Below are positions 16,416 to 25,086 of a stretch of 64,000 nucleotides of DNA, piece after piece. The notes under the pieces are model-generated. The model was not told the origin of the DNA, ran no database searches, and saw only the letters and a list, made by a program, of their open reading frames with translations. Within the stretch, counting starts at the first letter, position 1. Each line of letters starts with the position of its first letter. Source of the DNA: JAMXLO01 sp963719805 (GTDB lineage Bacteria > Pseudomonadota > Alphaproteobacteria > Acetobacterales > Acetobacteraceae); the NCBI GenBank assembly GCA_963719805.1, contig CAVRDF010000001.1:372001-436000 (forward strand), written 5' to 3'. Made by a program: the position numbers and the translations under genes.

Positions 16416-18257
16416 ATGTCCGGAACATTCACATCCACTGGCATCATTCAGTTCGATACAATTACGACCTCTGGTACTTACGACATTGTCTCCTTCGGCG
16501 CACAGGGTGGCGGAGGCGGTAATGGCACCAGCGGCGGCAACGGTGGCTACGGCGCGGAAATCGGTGGTGACTTCGTCCTGACAGCGGGAGAAGTGCTGGA
16601 GATAATCGTCGGAGGCGCGGGGGGCGATTCCAGCGACGCTGGCGGCGGCGGCGGCGGGAGCTTCGTCATCGAGATCTTTGACGGCGTTGGCGCGGTGCAC
16701 ACCCCACTGGTCATCGCTGGCGGCGGGGGTGGGGGCTCCTATACGGGCTCCGACGGCGGTGGCGGCTACGCCCGCACAAGCGGCGGCAATGGTGCCGGGA
16801 CCGGCGGCGGCGCCGGGGGTAGTGGCGGCGCGGGCGGCTTCGGCGGCGGAATCGGCGGTGGTGGCGGTGGCGGCTATAATGGCGGCAATGGTGGCGCCGT
16901 CGCTGGTGGGGCCACCAACGGCAGCGGCAGTAACGGAACGACCTACTACGGCGGCAGCGGTGGCGCCGGGGGCGGAACCATCGGCGGCGACGGTGGCTAT
17001 GGCGGCGGTGGTGGCGGCGGCTATAACGGCGGCGGCGGCGGGGGGGGTTTTGGCGGCGGCGGCGGCGGCTACGGCGCGAATGGTAGCATTGGCGGCATCG
17101 GCAGTGGCGGCGGCGGTGGCGGTGGGTCGTACGACGCCGGTACCAACCAAGTTCTTTTGCCAGGCGCGCGCGCCGGCGACGGCCTGGTGACCATCGACCT
17201 CGTCTGTTTCCTGCGCGGGACCCGGATCGCCACCCCGGACGGTGAAACACCGGTCGAGGCGCTCAACACCGGCGACATGGTCGCCACGCAGTTGAATGGC
17301 GAAACAATATTCAAACCGGTCAAATGGATCGGCCAGCGCCGGATCGATCCGGCAGCGCATCCAAATCTGGCAGCCATCGCGCCGGTGATGATCCTGCGCG
17401 GGGCATTTGCCGACAACATGCCGCACCGCGACCTGTTCGTGTCACCGGATCACGCCATTCTAGCCGGCGGCAAACTGATCTGCGCGCGCCAACTGATCAA
17501 CGGAGCGACGATAAGACAGCTAACGAGCCTGGCGGCGATCGAGTATTTCCATATCGAAATGGAAGCGCATGGCATCCTGATCGCGGAGGGCCTGGCCACC
17601 GAGAGCTACCTCGATACTGGAAACCGCGGCTTCTTTGCCAATGGCGGCGAGCCAATTCTGCTGCATCCCCACTTAGCCGATGCCACCGATTTCCCAGGCC
17701 GCGAGCAAGCATCGTGCATGCCATTCGTTTGGGATGAGGACAATGTACGGCCGGTCTGGGAAAGTCTGGCCGAGCGTGCTGCTGCTCTCGGTCGCGCCGT
17801 CCAGCAGATCCACGCCACCCCGGATGCCGAGTTGCGCGTCATTGTTCAGGGCGAGACGCTGCGGCCGCTCTCTGTCGAGCACGGTCTTGCTCAATTCCTT
17901 GTCCCATCCGGCACGAACGTGGTTCGCATCGTCTCGCGCGCCGCCGCGCCAACCGAAACGAAGCCGTGGATGGAGGATCGTCGTCAGCTTGGCGTATGCG
18001 TGACACGCATACTGCTGCGCAACGATTGTAGCGTGCAGGACGTGCCGCTCGATCACCCCGCTCTGGCGCGAGGTTGGTGGGCGGTGGAACGCGACAACCA
18101 GGCAATGCGGCGCTGGACCAATGGCGATGCGGTGCTCGCACTCCCCGCGATGAGCGGACCGACAGTGCTGGACATTCGCGCCGACAACGCCGGATTGCTC
18201 TATCCCGCGACCGCACAGACTGTCCCGGACCGTTCAGGCCGCGCCGCCGCCGCTTAG
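16416..18257 (+). CDS. Glycine-rich (ALK-like) domain protein with C-terminal Hint domain
   Basis: The 613-residue protein has no evident signal peptide. Residues 15-262 form a glycine-rich domain whose ends (YDIVSFGAQGGGGG, GGDFVLTAGEVLEIIVGG and DGLVTIDLV) match the pattern of the glycine-rich domain of ALK/LTK-type proteins. At about residue 264 a Hedgehog/intein (Hint) module begins: CFLRGTRIATPDGETPVEAL with the first Cys, VSPDHAILAGG and GILIAEGLATESYL. Hint modules self-cleave at the N-terminal Cys. This architecture suggests a secreted or surface protein processed after synthesis. The sulfotransferase starts four bases after its stop. Length of the glycine stretch may vary by repeat slippage. 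Confidence 0.8.
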   Translation: MSGTFTSTGIIQFDTITTSGTYDIVSFGAQGGGGGNGTSGGNGGYGAEIGGDFVLTAGEVLEIIVGGAGGDSSDAGGGGGGSFVIEIFDGVGAVHTPLVIAGGGGGGSYTGSDGGGGYARTSGGNGAGTGGGAGGSGGAGGFGGGIGGGGGGGYNGGNGGAVAGGATNGSGSNGTTYYGGSGGAGGGTIGGDGGYGGGGGGGYNGGGGGGGFGGGGGGYGANGSIGGIGSGGGGGGGSYDAGTNQVLLPGARAGDGLVTIDLVCFLRGTRIATPDGETPVEALNTGDMVATQLNGETIFKPVKWIGQRRIDPAAHPNLAAIAPVMILRGAFADNMPHRDLFVSPDHAILAGGKLICARQLINGATIRQLTSLAAIEYFHIEMEAHGILIAEGLATESYLDTGNRGFFANGGEPILLHPHLADATDFPGREQASCMPFVWDEDNVRPVWESLAERAAALGRAVQQIHATPDAELRVIVQGETLRPLSVEHGLAQFLVPSGTNVVRIVSRAAAPTETKPWMEDRRQLGVCVTRILLRNDCSVQDVPLDHPALARGWWAVERDNQAMRRWTNGDAVLALPAMSGPTVLDIRADNAGLLYPATAQTVPDRSGRAAAA

Positions 18258-18260
18258 ATT

Positions 18261-19076
18261 GTGCGGAACGGCATTCATTTCATCTCCGGCCTGCCGCGCT
18301 CGGGATCGACGCTTCTGGCCGCGCTGCTGCGTCAGAACCCTGCCTTCCATGCCGGCATCACCAGTCCGGTCGGTTCGCTCGTTGCTGCCATGCTGCGGGA
18401 GGTCAGTCAGGGCAATGAAACCGCGGTGATGGTCGATGATGCGCAGCGGCAGGCGCTGCTGCGCGGGCTGTTCGACAATTACTATCATGCCGTTCATCCG
18501 ACCCGCACAGTGTTCGATACCAACCGCGTGTGGTGTATACGGCTGCATCTACTCGCGGCGTTGTTCCCGCAGTCGAAGGTGATCTGCTGTGTGCGTCACA
18601 TTCCCTGGATCATCGACAGCCTTGAGCAATTGATCCGGCAGAATCGCTGGGAGCTTTCCAAGATCTTCGACTTCGATCCGACCGGCACCGTGTATTCGCG
18701 CGCCGAGGGCTTGACCAGCCGCGCCGGCATGGTCGGGTTCGCACTGAATGCGCTCAAGCAGGCGATGCACAGCGACAAATCAGGCCGGTTGTTGCTGCTG
18801 CCCTACGAGACGCTGACACGCGAACCGGCGTACGCGATGCAGGTTGTGTACGACTTCACCGGACTGCCGCCCTTCGAGCACGATTTCGCAAACATCGTGC
18901 TGGACGCGGCTGAATTCGACGCGCGCCTGGGAACGCCCGGTCTGCACGCCGTCCGCCCGGTGGTGCGGCCAACGGATCGGCAGACGATCCTGCCACCCGA
19001 CCTGTGGCGCCGCTACGAAAGGGAGAGCGTTTGGCGCGACCCGTCCTTTAATGTGCGTAATGTGCGGATCGTGTGA
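18261..19076 (+). CDS. Sulfotransferase family protein
   Basis: The 271-residue protein starts from GTG at 18261, three bases after the Hint stop. It has the 5'-PSB loop for PAPS near the N-terminus (FISGLPRSGSTLLAAL) and a 3'-phosphate region KVICCVRHIPWIIDSLE. It belongs to the P-loop sulfotransferase superfamily and should move sulfate from PAPS to a hydroxyl or tyrosyl group. Adjacency to the Hint protein raises the possibility that the secreted protein or its processing product is the acceptor; that is inference only. Confidence 0.82.
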   Translation: MRNGIHFISGLPRSGSTLLAALLRQNPAFHAGITSPVGSLVAAMLREVSQGNETAVMVDDAQRQALLRGLFDNYYHAVHPTRTVFDTNRVWCIRLHLLAALFPQSKVICCVRHIPWIIDSLEQLIRQNRWELSKIFDFDPTGTVYSRAEGLTSRAGMVGFALNALKQAMHSDKSGRLLLLPYETLTREPAYAMQVVYDFTGLPPFEHDFANIVLDAAEFDARLGTPGLHAVRPVVRPTDRQTILPPDLWRRYERESVWRDPSFNVRNVRIV

Positions 19077-19103
19077 CCGTAGGAGGAGTGCCTCGCCGGA
19101 GTA

Positions 19104-19673
19104 TCACTTCATCGAGGCGACGGTTTCCTCGGCCGCCTTTGCGACCTCGTCCGGGCTCAATTCGGCGGCGCCGGCACCCAGCTTAACCGCGCCGTCAGGC
19201 TGAGGCACCGCGATCGGTGCCACGATCACCGGCGCGACGCCGGCCTTGCTGATTTCCAGCAGCGCCGCGACCTTCGGGGTCACGTCCACCACGCGCCCGA
19301 CGATGAACGGGCCACGGTCCTCGACCCGCACCATGGCGGATTTGCCGTTCGCCAGGTTGGTGACGCGCGCCGTTGTGCCCAGCGGCAATGTCTTGCTGGC
19401 GGCAACATTCGTGTTCGGGTCGAATCGCTCGCCGTTCGCCATCTTTCGATTGATGAAGTGCCGCGCGTAATAGGACACACGGCCCTTCTGCTTGCGTCCG
19501 GAATGATCGGGCTGGCGGCCTTGTGGCCCCAGCGGTGGCAGGCTCGCCAGCTTCTGAGCCTCCTGGCGTGCCGCCGGGCTGTCCGAAACTGGCGGTGCTC
19601 CGGGCTCGGCTGCCTGTGCCGCCGCCACGCCGAGCGCGATCACAACCAGCCAGACCCATTTCAGCGCCGCCAT
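19104..19673 (-). CDS. rlpA: RlpA-like double-psi beta-barrel protein
   Basis: The 189-residue exported protein has a signal peptide (ALKWVWLVVIALGVAAAQA) and a double-psi beta-barrel domain (GRVSYYARHF, KMANGERFD, TLPLGTTARVTN, VEDRGPF). The start at 19673 has GGAGGGA upstream. RlpA proteins bind denuded septal glycan and some are lytic transglycosylases. Here the usual AAH.TLP histidine is replaced (VAASKTLP), which suggests loss of transglycosylase activity as reported for E. coli RlpA. The C-terminal SPOR domain is absent. A PepSY- or SPOR-like partner is not visible nearby. Confidence 0.82.
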   Translation of the reverse strand: MAALKWVWLVVIALGVAAAQAAEPGAPPVSDSPAARQEAQKLASLPPLGPQGRQPDHSGRKQKGRVSYYARHFINRKMANGERFDPNTNVAASKTLPLGTTARVTNLANGKSAMVRVEDRGPFIVGRVVDVTPKVAALLEISKAGVAPVIVAPIAVPQPDGAVKLGAGAAELSPDEVAKAAEETVASMK

Positions 19674-19751
19674 TCCATCCCTCCAGCCATAACCGGCCAC
19701 CGGAACGGGCAGCAACGGGTGCGGGTTCGCCGCGCCCGCGACAGCGTGATC

Positions 19752-20417
19752 TCAGCCGAGATGCTTCGCGAACAAAGCCAGCGTCCGCTGCTGCGCCAGT
19801 TCGTAGTCGGGCTGGCTGAAGCTCCCGCGCTCGTCGCAGCCGAAGCCATGCTGCGCACCGGCGTAAACGTAAGTCTCAACCTTCGGTTGCGCAGCGCGGA
19901 TCGCCTCGACATCGGTCATTGGGATCGAGGCGTCCTTTTCCCCAAAATGCATCTGGACAGGGCAGTGCGGCGTCTCATTTTTGGTGCCGGCGATGCCGCC
20001 GCCGTACCAGCACGACGAGGCGGCAAACTTGCGTGACCTGGTCGCTCCCCACCACGCAACCGTGCCGCCAAAGCAATAGCCGACGATGCCCAGTTTCTTG
20101 CCTGCCAGGTGGGCCGCCGCAGCCTCGACGTCGGCAATCACCTTCCCATCGTCCAGCTTCATCCGGTAGTCGCGGCCCGTGGCGATGTCGTCCTGGCTGT
20201 AGCCCAGCTCGACCCCCCTCTCCACCCGGTCGAACAGCGCCGGAGCGCACACCGCATAGCCCAGCGCGGCGAACCGATCGCACATGTCCCGCATGTGGTG
20301 GTTCACCCCGAAGATCTCCTGGACCACCACGATCCCCTTGGTCCCCCCGGCGGGTCCCGCGGCGTAGGCGGACAGCGTGAAGCCGTCGGCGGACTTGAGG
20401 CTGATCGTGCTGCCCAT
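19752..20417 (-). CDS. Dienelactone hydrolase family protein
   Basis: The 221-residue alpha/beta hydrolase has the Cys-Asp-His triad of the family: Cys115 in IVGYCFGGTV, Asp162 in GEKDASIP and His190 in GAQHGFGC. VVQEIFGVN carries the glutamate that activates the Cys. It is cytosolic. The family opens dienelactones in chlorocatechol breakdown but many chromosomal members act on other esters. No aromatic pathway genes adjoin it, so the substrate is unknown. Confidence 0.87.
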   Translation of the reverse strand: MGSTISLKSADGFTLSAYAAGPAGGTKGIVVVQEIFGVNHHMRDMCDRFAALGYAVCAPALFDRVERGVELGYSQDDIATGRDYRMKLDDGKVIADVEAAAAHLAGKKLGIVGYCFGGTVAWWGATRSRKFAASSCWYGGGIAGTKNETPHCPVQMHFGEKDASIPMTDVEAIRAAQPKVETYVYAGAQHGFGCDERGSFSQPDYELAQQRTLALFAKHLG

Positions 20418-20504
20418 CTTGATTCTCCTGGTTCCTCGAGGCGGTCCCGAGACCCCAGGATGGCGTGACGGGCGCCCCCGTCAACCTCAGTCCGGTTACG
20501 CGGA

Positions 20505-20699
20505 TCAGACCAGTTTGTTGACCGAGGTCGGTGCCGCCGCGGTCGGCGGCTGTGCCGCGGGCTGCTGCTGCGCCTGCATTGTCTCCGTGGTTTCCGCCTT
20601 GTGGTGATGATGCTTGTGCTGGCTCACCTGGTTGGCCTGTCCCGCCGAAATCGCGGCTTGCTGCTGCGTGGCAACCGAGGTGGCAGAGCTCACGTCCAT
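20505..20699 (-). CDS. Small Gln/His/Ala-rich protein of unknown function
   Basis: The 64-residue protein starts at ATG 20697-20699, chosen because an AGGG box precedes it. The N-terminal 25 residues are polar and helical-looking (MDVSSATSVATQQQAAISAG), then a histidine cluster HKHHHHK, then a Gln/Pro/Ala-rich tail. The start loosely resembles YjfB-like putative motility proteins, but I do not claim membership. The His cluster could bind metal. It stands alone between the hydrolase and the deacetylase/Nudix gene on the same strand. Coding status is moderately likely. Confidence 0.5.
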   Translation of the reverse strand: MDVSSATSVATQQQAAISAGQANQVSQHKHHHHKAETTETMQAQQQPAAQPPTAAAPTSVNKLV

Positions 20700-20762
20700 G
20701 ACACAAATCCCTGTTGGAGAACCCAAGCGCCCAGACCCTACGCACAACTGCTTAGCGTCGCG

Positions 20763-22340
20763 CTAACGCCCACTGGCGAACCGGGCGAAAGACCGTGCCA
20801 GCACCTGGTAGATCGGCTGCTTGAAATCCACCGCCAGCGCCGGCAGCTCGTTCAGTTCTGCCCAACGCCAGGCGTCGAACTCCGGGTGCGGATCGAGGTC
20901 CAGCCGGATGTCGCTGTCCTCGCCGGTGAAGCGCAGTGCGAACCAGCGCTGCCGCTGTCCACGATACCGCCCGCCCAGCGCCACCCCAATCAGCTCTGGC
21001 GGCAGGTCATAGGTCAGCCACTCCTGATGCTCGCCGATAACGCTCGCCCGCCGGGTGCCGATTTCTTCCTCGAGTTCGCGCAGCACTGCCTCGCGCGGGT
21101 CCTCGTCTGCATCGATGCCGCCCTGCGGCAACTGCCAGCCGCCTGGCGCGCCCTCGGCATTCGGCAGGTCGGCCCGTCGGGCCACGAACACCAACCCGTC
21201 GCGGTTGAACAGCACGGCGCCGACGTTCGGCCGATATGGCAGCTGGGTCATGGCGGGTGTACCTAACGCGCTGACCGGCGCCAGCGCCAGCCCGTCTGCC
21301 GTCAGCCGGTCGGCCCAGACGATGACGTGCTGCATGGCGACCGGCCGCGGCGCGGTTACCAGCCCCAGCGAACTGCCCTTCTGGCTGGCCAGCCTGGTCA
21401 AGGCCGCCAGCTTGTCGTCGATGCTGGCCGGCGTGTCGGGCTCGTCGACAACCTGATCGACACTGCGGCTCCAGACCAGCGGCAGCGGCGCCGCGCCGGG
21501 TCTCGCATCGATATACAGCAGGCCGCGCCGCGCGAGTTCCGCCAGCATCGGCTGCATCGCGTCTGCCAGCGAAGCGAACCGCTCGCCCAGCATGCCTCCC
21601 ACCGTTCCGGTCACCCCGACATAGCCGGCCAGGCGTGACAGCGCCCACTCCAGCCGAACATGGTTCTGTTCAGCCGGAAGGCTCGACATCAGCGCCTGCG
21701 GTCCTGGGTCGTTCAACGGAAACCCCTGCGGCTCCATCGGGATCGCCAACAGATACTCATGTTCGGTGATCCGCGCCGCTTCCAGCAGCTTTCCCACCGG
21801 CGCCTTGTAGTACGGCGAGAACGCCAGGGTGACGCCGCGCGGCAGCGCCTGGATCGCCGCCGCGCTGTCGGCCTGGTTCATGCCGATATCGGCGACGATG
21901 AGACCGATGCGCGGACGCGTGCTGCTGCGGTCGAAGCCCGCGGCATACACCTGCATCGGCATGCGGGCGTCCATGGCGATGCGCGGCACCAGATTGCCGG
22001 TCGATCCTTCCATAGGTTCTTCCAGCGCAGGGTCGGGAGCAGCGATCGGTCCGGGCGTGCTGCGTCCAGGCTGCTGCACCGGCCGTGGCGCGGCATCTGC
22101 TTGCGGCTTCGGCGGCGCCGCTGCCGTGGGAACCGGCGCGGGAGGGGCCGGCTGTGGCATGGCGGCAGCCGCGGCCTGCTCTGCGTCCGGTGCTGCGGGT
22201 GGTCCCATTAGCTGCAGCGTAATCCCGCCCGCGGCAAGCAGCATCACTATCCCGGCCCAGAACAGGCCGAGGTTGCGCCAGCCACCCAGTGGCACTGTGA
22301 ACCGCCGCCCTGGCTCCGCTCCGTTATCGTGCGTCGCCAA
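20763..22340 (-). CDS. Divergent polysaccharide deacetylase fused to a Nudix hydrolase (RppH-like)
   Basis: The 525-residue protein has three parts. Residues 20-45 form one membrane helix, followed by a Pro/Ala-rich linker to about residue 115. Residues 140-360 form a divergent polysaccharide deacetylase domain (RIGLIVADIGMNQ, LAFSPYYKAP, LYIDARPG). From about residue 368 an RppH-type Nudix domain starts (YRPNVGAVLFNRDGLVFVARR) with an intact box GGIDADEDPREAVLREL then EEEIG. In many alphaproteobacteria these are two adjacent genes. It begins 13 bp after ctpA. The start is a TTG with no clear ribosome site, so an inner start is possible. Confidence 0.85.
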   Translation of the reverse strand: MATHDNGAEPGRRFTVPLGGWRNLGLFWAGIVMLLAAGGITLQLMGPPAAPDAEQAAAAAMPQPAPPAPVPTAAAPPKPQADAAPRPVQQPGRSTPGPIAAPDPALEEPMEGSTGNLVPRIAMDARMPMQVYAAGFDRSSTRPRIGLIVADIGMNQADSAAAIQALPRGVTLAFSPYYKAPVGKLLEAARITEHEYLLAIPMEPQGFPLNDPGPQALMSSLPAEQNHVRLEWALSRLAGYVGVTGTVGGMLGERFASLADAMQPMLAELARRGLLYIDARPGAAPLPLVWSRSVDQVVDEPDTPASIDDKLAALTRLASQKGSSLGLVTAPRPVAMQHVIVWADRLTADGLALAPVSALGTPAMTQLPYRPNVGAVLFNRDGLVFVARRADLPNAEGAPGGWQLPQGGIDADEDPREAVLRELEEEIGTRRASVIGEHQEWLTYDLPPELIGVALGGRYRGQRQRWFALRFTGEDSDIRLDLDPHPEFDAWRWAELNELPALAVDFKQPIYQVLARSFARFASGR

Positions 22341-22353
22341 GGCGGACCCGGGT

Positions 22354-23758
22354 TTAGTTGGCCGTCACGCGGTTCTGCGCCGACATCGCCTTTGCCAGCA
22401 CAAGCGCCTGCTGCAACTGGAAGTCGGTTTCGTCCGGCTTCGCCGGGTCGAACTTCGGGAAATTCTCCGGCGGCTTTGCCGGGATGTCCTTGGCGATCGG
22501 CGGCAGATCGGTGCGCGGTGCCGCAGGTGCTGGTGGCGCGCCGCCCTGATTGCTCAGGATATGGTTCAGGTCCGAACTCACGCTCTGGGCCGAACTGCGG
22601 TTCGTCCTGGCGCGACTCCTGCACCTTGACGTCCGGCGCTATGCCCTGGCCCTGGATCGAGCGGCCCGACGGCGTGTAATAGCGCGCCGTGGTCAGCCGC
22701 ATCGCGCCATTGCCAGGCAGCGGGATCACCGTCTGCACCGACCCCTTGCCAAAGCTCCGGGTGCCCAGCAGCACCGCACGGTCGTGATCCTGCAGGGCGC
22801 CGGCGACGATTTCGCTTGATGACGCCGAACCGCCGTTGATCAGCACCACCAGCGGCACACCGTTGATGACATCATCGCCCTTGGCGTCCCAACGCTGCGC
22901 GTCTTCGGCATGCCGCGCGCGGGTCGAGACGATTTCACCCTGCGGGATAAAGTCCTCCGCCACGGCCACGGCCTGGTCAAGCAGTCCGCCTGGGTTGTTG
23001 CGCAGATCCAGGATCACCGCCTTCAGCTTGCCGCCGTTCTGCTGCTTCAACGACTTCACCGCGGCCCGGATGCCGGCATCCGCCTGCTCGGTGAACTGGG
23101 TCAGCCGCACATAGCCGATACCATCCGGTTCCATCCGGCTTTTGACCACCTGGATGTGGATGATCTCGCGCAGCATCGAGATCTCAACTGGCTTCTCCAC
23201 GCCCGCGCGCTTGATGGTCAGCGTGATCTTGGAATTCGCCGCACCACGCATCTTGTCCACTGCATCTTGCAGCGACAGGCCCTGCACTGTCTTGCCATCC
23301 AGCGCGGTGATGATGTCGCCCGCCTTCACCCCCGCCTTCGACGCGGGTGTGTCGTCGATCGGGCTGATCACCTTGATGAAGCCGTTGTCCTGGGTCACCT
23401 CGATGCCGAGGCCGCCGAATTCGCCCTTGGTCTGCACCTGCATGTCGCGGAACGCTTTCGCGTTCATATAGCTGGAATGCGGATCGAGGCCGGTCAGCAT
23501 GCCGTTGATTGAATTCTCGATCAGGTCCTTGTCGGTGACCGGGTCGACGTATTCAGCGCGCACCCGTTCAAATACATCGCCGAACAAGGTCAGCAGCCGA
23601 TAGGTGTCGGCGCGGCCGCCGTCCTGCGCGAAGGCGCTGCTGATGCCGAAATCATAGCCGAAATGACGCGCAATCAGGCCGGACGCTGGTCCGATCGCAA
23701 TGCCGGCGACGAAGGCTGTGCCAAGCAAGAGACCACTACGATAACGCCGCAAGTCCAT
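22354..23758 (-). CDS. ctpA: CtpA, carboxy-terminal processing protease, with apparent frameshift
   Basis: This S41 family serine protease has an N-terminal membrane anchor (LLLGTAFVAGIAIGPASGLI), a PDZ domain (GIEVTQDNGFIKVISPIDDT) and the catalytic Ser in GGSASSSEIVAGAL with Lys in GTRSFGKGSVQ. The main frame reads to VKVQESRQDEPQFG, then runs on into unrelated sequence and ends only at 22247, inside the next gene. From about 22582 a second frame restores the normal tail (SDLNHILSN ... TDFQLQQALVLAKAM) and stops at 22354. Removing one base gives 467 residues, the usual length. Periplasmic; sits between envC and the deacetylase gene. Confidence 0.85.
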
Positions 23759-23874
23759 CCGCTTCTTCCTTTGAATGCCGCCGCCGGGACGGTCGCATAT
23801 AGCAAGTTTCAGGATCACCTTTTCGCGCGGAGTCTGCCGCCGCGTCCAGTATTCAAATCTTACGTCTGCGACAG

Positions 23875-25086
23875 TTAACTGCTTGCTTTCAGCCATGGCG
23901 CCGGATTTACCGGCTGTCCGCCGCGCCACAGCTCGACGTAGAGACTTGGCCGGTCCCCCTGGGAACCGGGATCCCAGCTGGGCATCACCCCGACCGGCTC
24001 GCCGGCTGCCACATCCTGGCCGACCTTGACATCGAGTCGTTCGAAGCCCGCTAGGACGGTATGGTAGCCGCCACCGCACTCGACGATCAACAGTAACCCG
24101 TAGCTGCGGAACGGCGCCGCGAAAGCAATCCTGCCGCCGCAGGGCGACACCACGCGCGCATTGGGTGCGGCACGATAAGAGATCCCGTGGGCCGGGCCAC
24201 CGCCGGTGGCATCGCCCCAAGAGCGCACGACGCTGCCGGCGACGGGCGCTGTCAGCAGGCCGCGTGGCTCCGCCATGGAGGCAACGCTTGCCGGCGGTGC
24301 ATCCTGCAGCTTTGCCTTCCCGGTGCGGGAACTCTCTTTCGGCCGCATCGCCGCATCGCGCTGCTGGCGTTCCAACTCCGCGGCGATGCCGCGCAGCGTG
24401 TCGGCGCGTGACGCCGCGTCCGCCGCCCGCTGCGCCGCCGCCGCGGCATCGCCCGCTGCCGACTGCTGACTAGCCTGTGCCGTGGCGATCTGCTGGTCGA
24501 GGCCAGCCGCCTCCGCCTGCTGCTTCGCCGCGGCCGCGGCGAGCACCGGCGCTTCCGCCGCCACCGCCTGGGTTGCCGCCGCGAGCCGCACCTGCTCGGC
24601 GCGCAGCGCCATGGCCTCGGTACCGATCTGCTGCGCCAGTCCCTTCAGGACCAGGATGCCGCGCAGCGTGTCCTCTGGTTGCGCCGGCACCGCGAGCAAT
24701 GTCTCGGCCGGGAACAGCGACAGCCGCTCGATCACCGGCAGCAGCGGCTGCATCGTTTCGGCGCGCGCATCCAGGTCCGCCTGCGCCTTGCGCCTCGCCG
24801 CCGCCAGAGCATCCATGCGCTCCGCCGCGGCGGCGGTGGCGGTCTCTGCCTGCCGCAGCCTGGCGGCGGCAGCGATGCGCTGTTCGGTAAGCCGCTGCGC
24901 ATCTGCCGCCGCGGTGGCGGCGCGGGCAGCAGCAGCCTGCTGCGCCGCCTGTTCGGCCGCGCGCGCCTGCTCGGCCTGCTCCAGTTGCTGGCGGGTCGCG
25001 TCTTCCTTGTTCGGCCGCGCAGGCTGTGCCGCGACCGCAATCAGCGCGAGTAGCGAAAGAAGCCTACTCGGCCGCGCGCGCCGCAT
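23875..25086 (-). CDS. EnvC-like murein hydrolase activator with degenerate LytM domain
   Basis: The 403-residue exported protein has a signal sequence (LLSLLALIAVAAQPA), a long Ala/Gln/Glu-rich coiled coil (about residues 28-260) and a C-terminal M23/LytM domain (AHGISYRAAPNARVVSP, SYGLLLIVECGGGYHTVL, PSLYVELWRGGQPVNP). The zinc ligands of active LytM enzymes are missing: HxxxD reads HGISY and the HxH site reads AGF. This is the EnvC pattern, a non-catalytic activator of N-acetylmuramyl amidases at the septum. It overlaps the end of gpmI by 23 bases. Confidence 0.87.
   Translation of the reverse strand: MRRARPSRLLSLLALIAVAAQPARPNKEDATRQQLEQAEQARAAEQAAQQAAAARAATAAADAQRLTEQRIAAAARLRQAETATAAAAERMDALAAARRKAQADLDARAETMQPLLPVIERLSLFPAETLLAVPAQPEDTLRGILVLKGLAQQIGTEAMALRAEQVRLAAATQAVAAEAPVLAAAAAKQQAEAAGLDQQIATAQASQQSAAGDAAAAAQRAADAASRADTLRGIAAELERQQRDAAMRPKESSRTGKAKLQDAPPASVASMAEPRGLLTAPVAGSVVRSWGDATGGGPAHGISYRAAPNARVVSPCGGRIAFAAPFRSYGLLLIVECGGGYHTVLAGFERLDVKVGQDVAAGEPVGVMPSWDPGSQGDRPSLYVELWRGGQPVNPAPWLKASS

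Noticed and set aside
16500..17140. GGC/GGT-rich tandem-like sequence that could be read as a CRISPR or satellite
   Set aside because: It is the coding repeat of a glycine-rich domain with irregular units and no spacers.
22247..22353. Extended C-terminus of ctpA reaching into the deacetylase gene
   Set aside because: The conserved CtpA ending lies in the other frame and stops at 22354.
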